A stretch of DNA of 15,002 nt from JAGOLU01 sp964542665 (GTDB lineage Bacteria > Patescibacteriota > Microgenomatia > UBA1406 > GWC2-37-13): the NCBI GenBank assembly GCA_964542665.1, contig CAZIUF010000022.1:1-15002 (forward strand). The letters are read 5' to 3'. A program made the position numbers and the translations under genes. Shown here one piece after another: positions 1 to 7,017 of the stretch. The stretch's first letter is position 1; every line of letters begins with the position of its first letter. Below the pieces are notes generated by a model. The model had not been told where the DNA came from, searched no databases, and worked only from the letters and a program-made list of their open reading frames with translations.

Positions 1-12
1 ACGTAGTATGAG

Positions 13-18
13 TATACT
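13..18 (+). promoter_or_regulatory. Candidate -10 box for tatD within a small hairpin
   Basis: TATACT ends 6 nt before the tatD ATG, which would place transcription start at or next to the start codon. It overlaps a 7-bp inverted repeat (3-9 with 14-20, loop GAGT). No -35 can be judged because the window begins here. Confidence 0.35.
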
Positions 19-24
19 ACATCC

Positions 25-851
25 ATGTTTTTCGATACACATTGTCACCTCAATTTTCACGCCTTTGAAGGAGGCACCGAGAAGATACTTACTCGTGCTG
101 CTGCAGTTGGGGTAACAGAGATTGTCATACCGGGTACTGATCTAGAAACCTCACAAAAAGCTATAGCTATTGCCCAAAAGTTTTCGGGATGTTACGCAGC
201 CGTTGGCATCCATCCACATCACATCTCAACGTATTTGAAAGAGCCTGGGGCTCTGGAAAGGGATATTTCATACATGGAAAAATTACTCATCAAAAATAAA
301 GTTGTGGCGGTTGGTGAAATAGGCCTTGATCGACATATATACAGAATCTCAAAACACGGGCCCGATATCACCGTTTCTCCTGAGTATTTTGCACTTCAGC
401 TTCGGGCGCTGAGCTTGCAGATGCACCTAGCGATCAAGCACAGTAAGTCAGTAATTATTCATAATCGAGAAAGCGCGGATGATCTATTGCAATTCTTCGA
501 TAATTTGTCCCAATCAGATCAAAAAGCCTTAGAAAATCGCGTAGTGCTTCATTGTTGTGAAAGTGACGATCGATTACTAGATCTTGCGGTACGCCACTCA
601 TTTTTCATTGGAGTTGATGGCGACGTCACTTTTGACCCTAAAAAACAGGACTTTATCCGTCGAGTTCCGCTTTCGCGGCTCGTTTTGGAGACAGATGCCC
701 CATATATCCTCCCTGAACCAATCAGAAGTGAGAAAAGACAACNNNNNNNNNNCCCTTAATTGCAGCAAAGGTCTCCGAACTAACTCATGTCAGTGTTGAT
801 GAGGTTGCTACGAGGACCACAAGTAACGCTCACGAATTGTATCAACTCTAA
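25..851 (+). CDS. tatD: TatD-family metal-dependent hydrolase (DNase), split by assembly gap
   Basis: TatD-family enzymes are cytoplasmic two-metal phosphodiesterases with 3'-5' nuclease activity. The metal-site residues are visible in family order: HCH at H6/H8, E98 in VGEIGLD, H146 in IIHNR, H176 in VLHCC and D224 in ETDAPY. The usual FSG after the fourth His is replaced by CES. Ten Ns at 743-752 interrupt the gene. Before the gap the frame reads to K-R-Q; after it, the C-terminal helix (PLIAAKVSEL through HELYQL) continues in a different frame and ends at TAA 849-851. The placeholder gap is therefore not the true length, and the gene is probably intact. The ATG at 25 gives the normal N-terminus; an ATG at 8 is out of frame. 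A TATACT box ends 6 nt before the start. The stop overlaps that of the convergent glycosyltransferase. The family call is firm, but the exact substrate is not known. Confidence 0.9.
743..752. other. Assembly gap (10 Ns)
   Basis: Ten unknown bases lie inside tatD. One base of an incomplete codon (c742) precedes them, and the next in-frame codon starts at 753, so the true gap must be 2 modulo 3 to restore the frame. Ten is 1 modulo 3. Comparison with the RRNEPAHLPH spacing of E. coli TatD, from memory, would put about 14 bases here. Confidence 0.95.
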
Positions 852-1939
852 GAATATGGAGCACATGAAGACTTTCCTGTGATCACCACAGAATCTGACT
901 CCGCAAGCACAGGTAGGCTTAGAATTGTTCGCCAGTCTTCGGTGAATTTTTCTTTACTAAACGCCTCTTGTCGGACTTGTGCTTCAAATGACTTATGTTC
1001 GTGCTCTAGCTCATGCTCGACACCCGTAATGAGCGCTTGAGTAATAGCATCGACATTTTCAGGATCGACAAATAGTGCGCCCTGATCTTTAGAAATCTCA
1101 CGAAATATCGGCCGATCAGCCAAAATAGAAGGAGTACCTAGTTTGGCAGCCTCCAGGTATGAAAAACCGAAGCCTTCATCACGAGAAATGAGGAGGTTAT
1201 AGACGGCATTTTTATAGAGCTGAGCCAGTGTTTTGTCATCAATATGACCAGTGCATACAAAGTGTGGATCATCAGCGATCAGTTCTTGGAATGCAACCTG
1301 CTCTTTCTGCCATGGATGAGGAGTGCCCTTTGTTTTTTCAAGAAATGCTTTTCCTACGCAAACGAGTGTATATGATGTGTTTTTGAATGCTTTTGCTATA
1401 TTAAGTATGTTTTTGTTCCAGTTCACATCACCAACGTAAATGAAGTACCCATTCTTTTTAAGTTGATATTTGGAGAGCGTACTCTCGTCATTTGAATCTT
1501 TTGGATTGCCTATTTGCTCAGTCACATATGGATACACTACGTGGATTTTTTCGCCAGCAATACCACAGATTTTGACAAGATCTTGTTTTGAAGCTTCGCT
1601 ATCGGTGACGATCATATCCAACTTTCTGGCGAGTCGAATATTGAGGTGGGTTCGTAGTCTGCCACGTATCCCAAGAGGAAATGCCTTGGGGTATTTGAGA
1701 GGTACGATATCATGGATGATCGCAATCTTTTTGGTATTTATTTTTTCAACATATGATTTTGCGACCTGACCTATGAGGTTAAAAAATGGGTGGATGATGG
1801 TGGAAGGAGTAGCTGCTGAGGCAAGATTAGATAGAGGGATGAGATCGGGGATTGACTCTTTGAGGAGTGAGACATACCGACCAACTCCACGAAAAGTCGA
1901 TGACTTGCTGGCGCTTTCCCAGAGATATACCTGCTGCAT
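848..1939 (-). CDS. Glycosyltransferase, family 4 (GT-B fold)
   Basis: This is a retaining glycosyltransferase of the GT4 type, which transfers a sugar from a nucleotide-sugar to an acceptor, commonly for cell-surface glycans. Both the donor and the acceptor are unknown here. The N-terminal half has the RGVGRYV glycine loop, and HDIVPLKYP and DSEASKQDL match the family's acceptor-side segments. The C-terminal Rossmann domain starts near the YVGDVNWNKN stretch. It contains the E-x7-E donor-site motif (E255 and E263 in EGFGFSYLE) followed by a GTP segment typical of the family. At 363 residues the length is normal. No membrane segment is apparent, so it is probably cytoplasmic or peripheral. 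A TATAAT lies 8 nt before the ATG, so it may have its own leaderless transcript although it sits 21 nt after the riboflavin kinase gene. Its stop overlaps that of tatD on the other strand. Confidence 0.9.
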   Translation of the reverse strand: MQQVYLWESASKSSTFRGVGRYVSLLKESIPDLIPLSNLASAATPSTIIHPFFNLIGQVAKSYVEKINTKKIAIIHDIVPLKYPKAFPLGIRGRLRTHLNIRLARKLDMIVTDSEASKQDLVKICGIAGEKIHVVYPYVTEQIGNPKDSNDESTLSKYQLKKNGYFIYVGDVNWNKNILNIAKAFKNTSYTLVCVGKAFLEKTKGTPHPWQKEQVAFQELIADDPHFVCTGHIDDKTLAQLYKNAVYNLLISRDEGFGFSYLEAAKLGTPSILADRPIFREISKDQGALFVDPENVDAITQALITGVEHELEHEHKSFEAQVRQEAFSKEKFTEDWRTILSLPVLAESDSVVITGKSSCAPYS

Positions 1940-1947
1940 AGTAGCTC

Positions 1948-1953
1948 ATTATA
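1948..1953 (-). promoter_or_regulatory. -10 box of the glycosyltransferase gene
   Basis: A perfect TATAAT on the minus strand ends 8 nt before the ATG at 1939. No recognisable TTGACA lies 17 nt upstream. The spacing puts transcription start within a base or two of the start codon. Confidence 0.5.
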
Positions 1954-1960
1954 CCTCGGC

Positions 1961-2359
1961 CTAGCTCTTTGCGAGGGCCTGCTTTATAAGGGCAATATCA
2001 TTGTGTATTTCATGGAGCAATGATGCCGCGTCAATAAATGTCTGTACGGGGCGGATGTATGAGACGAGTGCGATTGAGATGTGTTCTGCGTCATAGTCGA
2101 TTATGTTTTGAGGCTCTATGTCGATGAGATTTGCCTCAAGTGATATGTCTTTATCTGTAAAGGTTGGTTTTTTGCCATAATGTATGGCCGCTCCATATTG
2201 TTTTTTTTCATGCGACTTTTTATCCGTAAGGATGAGATATCCTGCATAAATCCCGTGCGCATATTCAAAATCAGGTGGAATCGCCAAATTGATTGTGGGG
2301 ACGAGCACTTTACTTCCTCGACCAAGCCCCTTGACTTGAGATGTTGTAAATAGCTTCAT
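1961..2359 (-). CDS. Stand-alone riboflavin kinase (flavokinase)
   Basis: This enzyme phosphorylates riboflavin with ATP to give FMN in the cytoplasm. The 132 residues are a complete flavokinase domain, matching the C-terminal half of RibF. GLGRGS (11-16) is followed by the nucleotide/metal-binding P-T-x-N (21-24), then HGIYAG (35-40), GKKPTF (62-67) and the presumed catalytic E75 in a LEANLID stretch. The conserved Asn of the NIG motif is His60 here. The N-terminal FMN adenylyltransferase half of normal RibF (about 310 residues) is absent, so this protein should make FMN but not FAD. Its ATG overlaps the stop of the upstream EamA transporter as ATGA, which implies translational coupling. No Shine-Dalgarno sequence precedes it. 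I leave the symbol blank because ribF implies the bifunctional enzyme. Confidence 0.88.
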   Translation of the reverse strand: MKLFTTSQVKGLGRGSKVLVPTINLAIPPDFEYAHGIYAGYLILTDKKSHEKKQYGAAIHYGKKPTFTDKDISLEANLIDIEPQNIIDYDAEHISIALVSYIRPVQTFIDAASLLHEIHNDIALIKQALAKS

Positions 2360-3291
2360 GATGTGAGGGGACGGGGGTTGATAATGGTCTGAGACGTACG
2401 TTTATCAGCTTTTTGTTGCCTAACAACCCTGTACATAGCAATGACCATGACCAGGGCTGCTACATATTGTGAAGGCAAAAGATAGGCTCCATGCACCGCA
2501 TCGATTACTAGTCCCGTGATCGGGAAAGCAAGTTCAAGTATGCATGATATATGCGCTGGGACATGCTGGAGACCTTTATAGTATATGAGGAGAGCGACCA
2601 TACCTGTACTGCATGCGATGAGTCCAAGCGATACATATTGGTCGGAACTCAAAGTCAAAAGTACATTTTGACTTCCGCTTGCCAACACCACAACACCAGT
2701 GATCATAGCTGTTAATGCAAATCGTATAAAAGTCACTGTAACCATTGATTTTCTTTGGAGTAGATATCGAGAAAAGATAGTTGAAACACCCCAACTTATG
2801 GCTGCTATGAGAGCAAGTCCAGCCGCAATCGTATATGGTGACTGCGGGTCGATCGTGACATGTCCACCTGGAAACGTCATAAAAATACCGGCAGAAATCG
2901 CAACCAGTGCCCAAACGAAAAAATATTTTGAGGGTTTTTCCCTCAAAAAGACATATGCTGCACTTATGGTAAAGAGCGGCTGTATTTTTTGGATCAAAAA
3001 CACAATACTAAACGGGATGTAGTTGACTCTAGCCAAAGCTGAGGTAAATGCAAGTGTTCCGATAAGCCCAGAGAACAGAGAGACAAAAAGAGCTGCAAAC
3101 AGCATTTTTTTTGTAAATCCAGACAGGTCAATCGGATGCCTTTTGAGCACGATTATGAGTGATAAAAGTACCAAGCCGATGATATGCTCCCCAAATACGA
3201 CAACTGCAGGTTGCACAGCGTACAATTTACTTCGAAGAAGTCCGTCTAAACCCCACAAAACAGCGGCGATTACAATAAATGCTTGATGCAT
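2356..3291 (-). CDS. EamA-family (DMT) transporter, candidate riboflavin importer
   Basis: This is a drug/metabolite-transporter superfamily membrane protein. Its 311 residues form about ten hydrophobic helices arranged as two EamA repeats (roughly residues 1-135 and 148-285). Repeat 1 has the AAVLWGLDGL start and repeat 2 the matching AAISWGVSTI. The basic C-terminal tail (VRQQKADKRT) is probably cytoplasmic. The family exports or imports many small molecules, and substrate cannot be read from sequence. Here the stop overlaps the start of riboflavin kinase (ATGA), and the known riboflavin importer RibN belongs to the same superfamily. Riboflavin import is therefore the most economical guess, but it is an inference from context. 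A minus-strand TATAAT lies 14 nt upstream. No FMN riboswitch fits in the 84-nt upstream gap. Other substrates such as amino acids or nucleosides remain possible. Confidence 0.85.
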   Translation of the reverse strand: MHQAFIVIAAVLWGLDGLLRSKLYAVQPAVVVFGEHIIGLVLLSLIIVLKRHPIDLSGFTKKMLFAALFVSLFSGLIGTLAFTSALARVNYIPFSIVFLIQKIQPLFTISAAYVFLREKPSKYFFVWALVAISAGIFMTFPGGHVTIDPQSPYTIAAGLALIAAISWGVSTIFSRYLLQRKSMVTVTFIRFALTAMITGVVVLASGSQNVLLTLSSDQYVSLGLIACSTGMVALLIYYKGLQHVPAHISCILELAFPITGLVIDAVHGAYLLPSQYVAALVMVIAMYRVVRQQKADKRTSQTIINPRPLTS

Positions 3292-3305
3292 ATGATTTTC
3301 GGTGG

Positions 3306-3311
3306 ATTATA
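3306..3311 (-). promoter_or_regulatory. -10 box of the EamA-riboflavin kinase unit
   Basis: TATAAT on the minus strand lies 14 nt before the EamA ATG. It sits in the 84-nt gap after the ThyX-like gene, for which I see no convincing terminator. The -35 region does not resemble TTGACA. Confidence 0.4.
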
Positions 3312-3375
3312 ACAAAGAGGAGCTGCACTTATTCGGGAGACTCTATAGCAAAAGTACCACTCTTTTTCAGAAGCT

Positions 3376-4734
3376 TTATTCTGGTTCGGCACTTCCTTCA
3401 AAGATCACCCCTTCGAGTTCGGGATGGAGTTTGTAGAGTATTTTAAGCGTATTTTTCATATGCGCTGCATATCGATAATGTGCCCCGATACCAGTGCGTA
3501 GCTCTGCTTCATAAATATACTTTTCGAGTGTCGTAACATGCTCGAACGGCATGGTATGACCAAGCAGATAGTCATACACATAGGTGAAATCTCCCCTTTG
3601 TATCTTTTTTTGCATCTGGGTCACGAGCTGTAGGGGATATTTTGAGAGCTGTAGTAGCATTTTCTTTGATTTGGCATCTGGTGCCTGATCGACTACCGTA
3701 TGAAAGCCATTGGGCTTGAACAGACTGAGTTTGTTACCCGTTCTATGGCGATTCAGATCGCGAAGCTCGGCAAATGCGATTCGCTTCCATCCAAACGTGA
3801 TGGGCAACATGCGGACAGCATCTCCACAGAGTGAGTACCTGTTCTTGCGGTTTTTCAAGTCTTTTTTTAGATTCATCTTTTTGTCTTCGTAGAGCCTCAA
3901 ATATGCTCCATCATCACTTCCAACAGATACTTTAGACTTCTTCAGAGCCTCAAATGATTGCAAAAACACATCGTGTGTCTCTTGTTTATATGTAGCGTGC
4001 TTGATGAGACGTGGTGTAGCAAACTCTAACTCTACTTTGAGTTTCTCACCTATTGTGTTCAGTTCAGGATAGGGTACAGACAGGAGAAGCGAGATGAGCT
4101 CAACCCAGTTTCGTGCTGACATGGTAAGCATGAGGTTGGTCAATGCGCTGGCTGGTAAAAATACACGCGCACGATCAAATACGAAGTTGCGCACCATGCG
4201 TTGAAGTCGCTTGGTGCCATTTTCAGACGAGTCTGCGAGCACTTCTTGGGGAAGATTCAACAATTTTGGATTTTTATTGACAAGACCCGTCCAGATCTTT
4301 GCTGCTTTTTCATACAGATCAAACGCTTTAGCGACGTGTGCGGAATAAGCTTTGTTGTTCTTTATTCCGAGGGACTTTGGATTGGCGATACTGTCTGAAC
4401 TGTATTTTATATACCGCGTTGAAGATTCTTGTCCGGATCCAGTAGGTGATTGTGCCCAGAGGTAGTAGGCAGCAAAAACAGTTACCCCGTCAATAAACAT
4501 CGCAACTGGTGCCATATCAGCGATAGATGCATGGCCGTAGTCAACCATCCGAAAAATACCATCAACTGATTTGTCTACGTTGTTCCAATCGATCTTTGAT
4601 ACTATTTGATCTAGTCCTTCGTTATTGCGTGAGTATCGTGCGCCGGTCGCAGCTAGTAACTCAGGTGTCAATGATATGCCGCCACGCTTTTCGTGAGCTT
4701 GAGTTGAGCGTAAGGCGACATAGCGTATCTTCAT
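3376..4734 (-). CDS. ThyX-like (FAD-dependent thymidylate synthase family) protein, two-part and divergent
   Basis: ThyX enzymes methylate dUMP to dTMP using methylene-tetrahydrofolate, NADPH and FAD. This 452-residue protein is about twice the usual ThyX length (near 220-250). The first half has YGHASIADM followed by QSPTGSGQESSTRY (95-108), which lines up with the signature RHRxxSxNExSxRY. The S, E, S, R and Y are kept but RHR has become QSP. The stretch RARVFLPASAL then matches the family's later conserved block, though the TxNxRxL and LRxxxxAQ arginines are poorly kept. The second half has DLNRHRTGN with an intact R329-H330-R331, but the NExSxRY part is missing; GHTMPFEHV and GAHYRYAAH follow. 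I chose M at 4734: the ATG at 4764 adds ten residues, and its coding stretch would include the -10 box. Membership of the superfamily is likely; catalytic activity is uncertain. Confidence 0.7.
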   Translation of the reverse strand: MKIRYVALRSTQAHEKRGGISLTPELLAATGARYSRNNEGLDQIVSKIDWNNVDKSVDGIFRMVDYGHASIADMAPVAMFIDGVTVFAAYYLWAQSPTGSGQESSTRYIKYSSDSIANPKSLGIKNNKAYSAHVAKAFDLYEKAAKIWTGLVNKNPKLLNLPQEVLADSSENGTKRLQRMVRNFVFDRARVFLPASALTNLMLTMSARNWVELISLLLSVPYPELNTIGEKLKVELEFATPRLIKHATYKQETHDVFLQSFEALKKSKVSVGSDDGAYLRLYEDKKMNLKKDLKNRKNRYSLCGDAVRMLPITFGWKRIAFAELRDLNRHRTGNKLSLFKPNGFHTVVDQAPDAKSKKMLLQLSKYPLQLVTQMQKKIQRGDFTYVYDYLLGHTMPFEHVTTLEKYIYEAELRTGIGAHYRYAAHMKNTLKILYKLHPELEGVIFEGSAEPE

Positions 4735-4743
4735 ACGAGATTG

Positions 4744-4753
4744 ATTATATAAT
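4744..4753. promoter_or_regulatory. Palindromic -10 element shared by the ThyX-like gene and queA
   Basis: ATTATATAAT is a perfect 10-bp palindrome, so it reads TATAAT on both strands. On the minus strand it ends 9 nt before the ThyX-like ATG (4734), close to leaderless. On the plus strand TATAAT (4748-4753) lies 34 nt before queA's ATG, predicting a leader of about 28 nt. A second AT-run (4778-4786) directly before queA could also serve as its -10. Confidence 0.4.
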
Positions 4754-4787
4754 AGGCACTCCACAATGGAATAACACTATATATATC

Positions 4788-5846
4788 ATGGATTACTCAT
4801 ACTCCCTTCCTGACCATCTCATTGCTAAAGCGCCTCATGAGCCACGAGATGAATCTCGACTCTTGATATATGATACTGCTCACGACAGAATCCAACTGGA
4901 TATATTTAAAAATATCGCTAACTATCTCCCTTCTGGCTCACTTGTCGTGTTGAATGATACTCACGTCTCTCCAGCGCGTATTGAGCTACATAAAAAGAGC
5001 GGGGGCAAAATCATCTGTCTATTCCTTATAAATGAGCCCGAAAGCACGAAAAATGAGGTGAAAGTGATGCTTGATCGCAAGATAGATATCGGCCAATCTT
5101 TATACCATTTGGATCAAGAAATTGCCCAGATTACTGCCCATCATGATGGGTCAGTGTTTATTGCAACGCTACGCATATCTCGACAGGATTTGTTCGGGTT
5201 GTTAGAAAAGCAGGGAACTATGCCAATCCCTCTGTATCTGAGAGGAACTCAACTGAGCGCTAAAGATCTGAAAGTGAAGTACCAGACCGTATTCTCACAA
5301 GATGATATGGAGGTAGAAATGCAAAGACTGTCATCGATCGCTGCTCCAACAGCTAGTCTTCATATTACCAACCAAGTGCTGGATAACCTTAGGAATAAAT
5401 CAATAGATGTGGCTCATGTGAAACTAGAGGTAGGCATGGGGACATTTGCTCCACTCACCGAGTCACAGTTAGCCACAGGCAAGCTACACAGCGAGTGGTG
5501 TACTATACCCCCTGGGAGTATACAAAAGATTCTTGATGCAAAAAAATCAAATCACTCAATAGTTGCGGTAGGTACGACAGTTGTTCGAACACTTGAGTCA
5601 TGGGCAGGAAAAACACCTCGATTTGAACTCCAACCGACTCAAATATTTATCAAACCTGGTCACACATTTCATATCGTTGATATACTCGTTACAAACTTCC
5701 ACATACCCAACTCATCGCTTATGATGCTGGTGCAAGCTTTACTAACCGCAAAAGGATCAAAAAGATCATTACTCGAGCTATATGAGATTGCTATTAAAGC
5801 CAATTTCAGATTTTATAGCTTCGGAGACGCCATGATGGTTATCTAA
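4788..5846 (+). CDS. queA: S-adenosylmethionine:tRNA ribosyltransferase-isomerase
   Basis: QueA transfers the ribosyl part of S-adenosylmethionine to preQ1 in tRNA, forming epoxyqueuosine at position 34. Family landmarks appear in order across 352 residues: YSLPDHLIAKAP with RDESRLL at the start, LNDTHVSPARI, GTMPIPLYL, YQTVF, SSIAAPTASLH, LEVGMGTFAPL, HSEW, VGTTVVRTLES, NFHIPNSSLMMLV and the C-terminal FYSFGDAM. Length is normal. The open frame extends upstream to 4527, but that stretch is antisense to the ThyX-like gene, and homology begins at ATG 4788. tgt starts 5 nt after the queA stop, so the two act in one operon and one pathway. Reduction of epoxyqueuosine (queG/queH) and preQ1 synthesis are not encoded in this window. 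No Shine-Dalgarno is present. Confidence 0.97.
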   Translation: MDYSYSLPDHLIAKAPHEPRDESRLLIYDTAHDRIQLDIFKNIANYLPSGSLVVLNDTHVSPARIELHKKSGGKIICLFLINEPESTKNEVKVMLDRKIDIGQSLYHLDQEIAQITAHHDGSVFIATLRISRQDLFGLLEKQGTMPIPLYLRGTQLSAKDLKVKYQTVFSQDDMEVEMQRLSSIAAPTASLHITNQVLDNLRNKSIDVAHVKLEVGMGTFAPLTESQLATGKLHSEWCTIPPGSIQKILDAKKSNHSIVAVGTTVVRTLESWAGKTPRFELQPTQIFIKPGHTFHIVDILVTNFHIPNSSLMMLVQALLTAKGSKRSLLELYEIAIKANFRFYSFGDAMMVI

Positions 5847-5851
5847 AATCT

Positions 5852-7012
5852 ATGCAATCACTTTTTACCAACACTCACCAGTCAAAAAAACCCTCAAGTC
5901 GGGCGCGACGCGGTGTCATATCGACTGCACACGGCCAAGTACAGACACCTGCATTTGTACCAGTCGCGACGAAAGGGACGATAAAGGGACTGACTCCCCC
6001 ACAAATATCTGATATTCCAGTACAAATTTCATTTGTGAATACATACCACCTGGTTACTCATCCAGGATCGAGTGTCATACAGCAGGCAGGATACATCCAC
6101 ACATATTCGGGTATGCAGCGACCGCTCATGAGTGACTCCGGAGGATTCCAGGTGTTTTCACTTGCCGAACGTTCTCGGAGAGCACATGTTCGGGGCGATG
6201 AGGAGCCACTGCTCGTAAGTATTAACGAATCAGGAGTCATGTTTAGATCAGTCTACGATGGGGCACTCATCGAGTTCACTCCTGAGAAAAGCATGCAATA
6301 TCAGATGGAAATAGGCGCTGATATAAACATGGCGTTTGATGAGTGTACTTATCACCCTGCGACACATGAGTATGCCGAAAAGTCGATGAAGCGTACTCAT
6401 GATTGGCTTACCAGATGCATTGTATATCGCTCCACACATAAACATGTTGAATACCAACAGTACCTCTACGGCATCATTCAAGGCTCCATGTACGAGGATT
6501 TGCGTAAACAATCTGCAGAATTTGTGACAAAACAGCACATTGATGGAGTTGCGATAGGCGGGGTGAGCGTGGGAGAAAGCAAACAAGATATGCGAGACCA
6601 AGTTGCATGGATACGAAATTGTTTACCCACGGATAAACCAGTTCATTTGTTGGGAGTTGGACATATTGATGATATTATTGATCTTGTCCATCATGGCATC
6701 GATACATTTGACTGTGTTGAGCCAACACGACTAGCTCGGATGGGAATTCTAATTGATCTTGCCGACCTCGACAAACCAGTTGCGGAGTGGAAATCTCACG
6801 AGATTGATATAACCCAAAATTCCTACCGGGCGGTGACGGAAAAAGCTATTATTGGCCTAGCCAATAACCCACCCGTTACATTTTCATACCTACATCACCT
6901 ATTTAAGCAGAAGGAATTACTGGGATATACATACGCAACTATTCACAATCTCATTCAGATGGAGCGCTTGATGGGGCGCATTCGTGAAGAAGTGGAAGCA
7001 GATAGGATCTAG
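5852..7012 (+). CDS. tgt: Queuine/preQ1 tRNA-guanine transglycosylase lacking the zinc cysteines
   Basis: Tgt swaps guanine 34 of GUN-anticodon tRNAs for preQ1, the step before QueA. The (beta/alpha)8 core is well kept across 386 residues: D95 in DSGGFQVFSL, Q210 in IIQGSM, AIGGVSVGES, HLLGVGH, and nucleophile-equivalent D287 in FDCVEPTR, with R293 and R296 for anticodon contacts. The usual zinc site, CxCxxC plus a His about 26 residues later, is altered. The segment aligned to the cysteines (about residues 328-345, containing KAIIGLANNPP) has no Cys, while H349 of YLHHLF remains. The C-terminal helix with GYTYATIHNL is normal, so this is not a truncation. Function as Tgt is likely given the queA partner. 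The gene ends 5 bp from the convergent fmt stop. Confidence 0.92.
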   Translation: MQSLFTNTHQSKKPSSRARRGVISTAHGQVQTPAFVPVATKGTIKGLTPPQISDIPVQISFVNTYHLVTHPGSSVIQQAGYIHTYSGMQRPLMSDSGGFQVFSLAERSRRAHVRGDEEPLLVSINESGVMFRSVYDGALIEFTPEKSMQYQMEIGADINMAFDECTYHPATHEYAEKSMKRTHDWLTRCIVYRSTHKHVEYQQYLYGIIQGSMYEDLRKQSAEFVTKQHIDGVAIGGVSVGESKQDMRDQVAWIRNCLPTDKPVHLLGVGHIDDIIDLVHHGIDTFDCVEPTRLARMGILIDLADLDKPVAEWKSHEIDITQNSYRAVTEKAIIGLANNPPVTFSYLHHLFKQKELLGYTYATIHNLIQMERLMGRIREEVEADRI

Positions 7013-7017
7013 GCAAA

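Noticed and set aside
3292..3375. FMN riboswitch upstream of the EamA-riboflavin kinase pair
   Set aside because: The gap is 84 nt and lacks the conserved RFN sequence blocks.
4735..4764. Earlier ATG for the ThyX-like protein
   Set aside because: It would add ten residues whose coding sequence contains the TATAAT box; MKIRYVALRS is a more natural start.
4527..4787. Upstream extension of the queA open frame
   Set aside because: It is antisense to the ThyX-like gene, and QueA homology begins exactly at ATG 4788.
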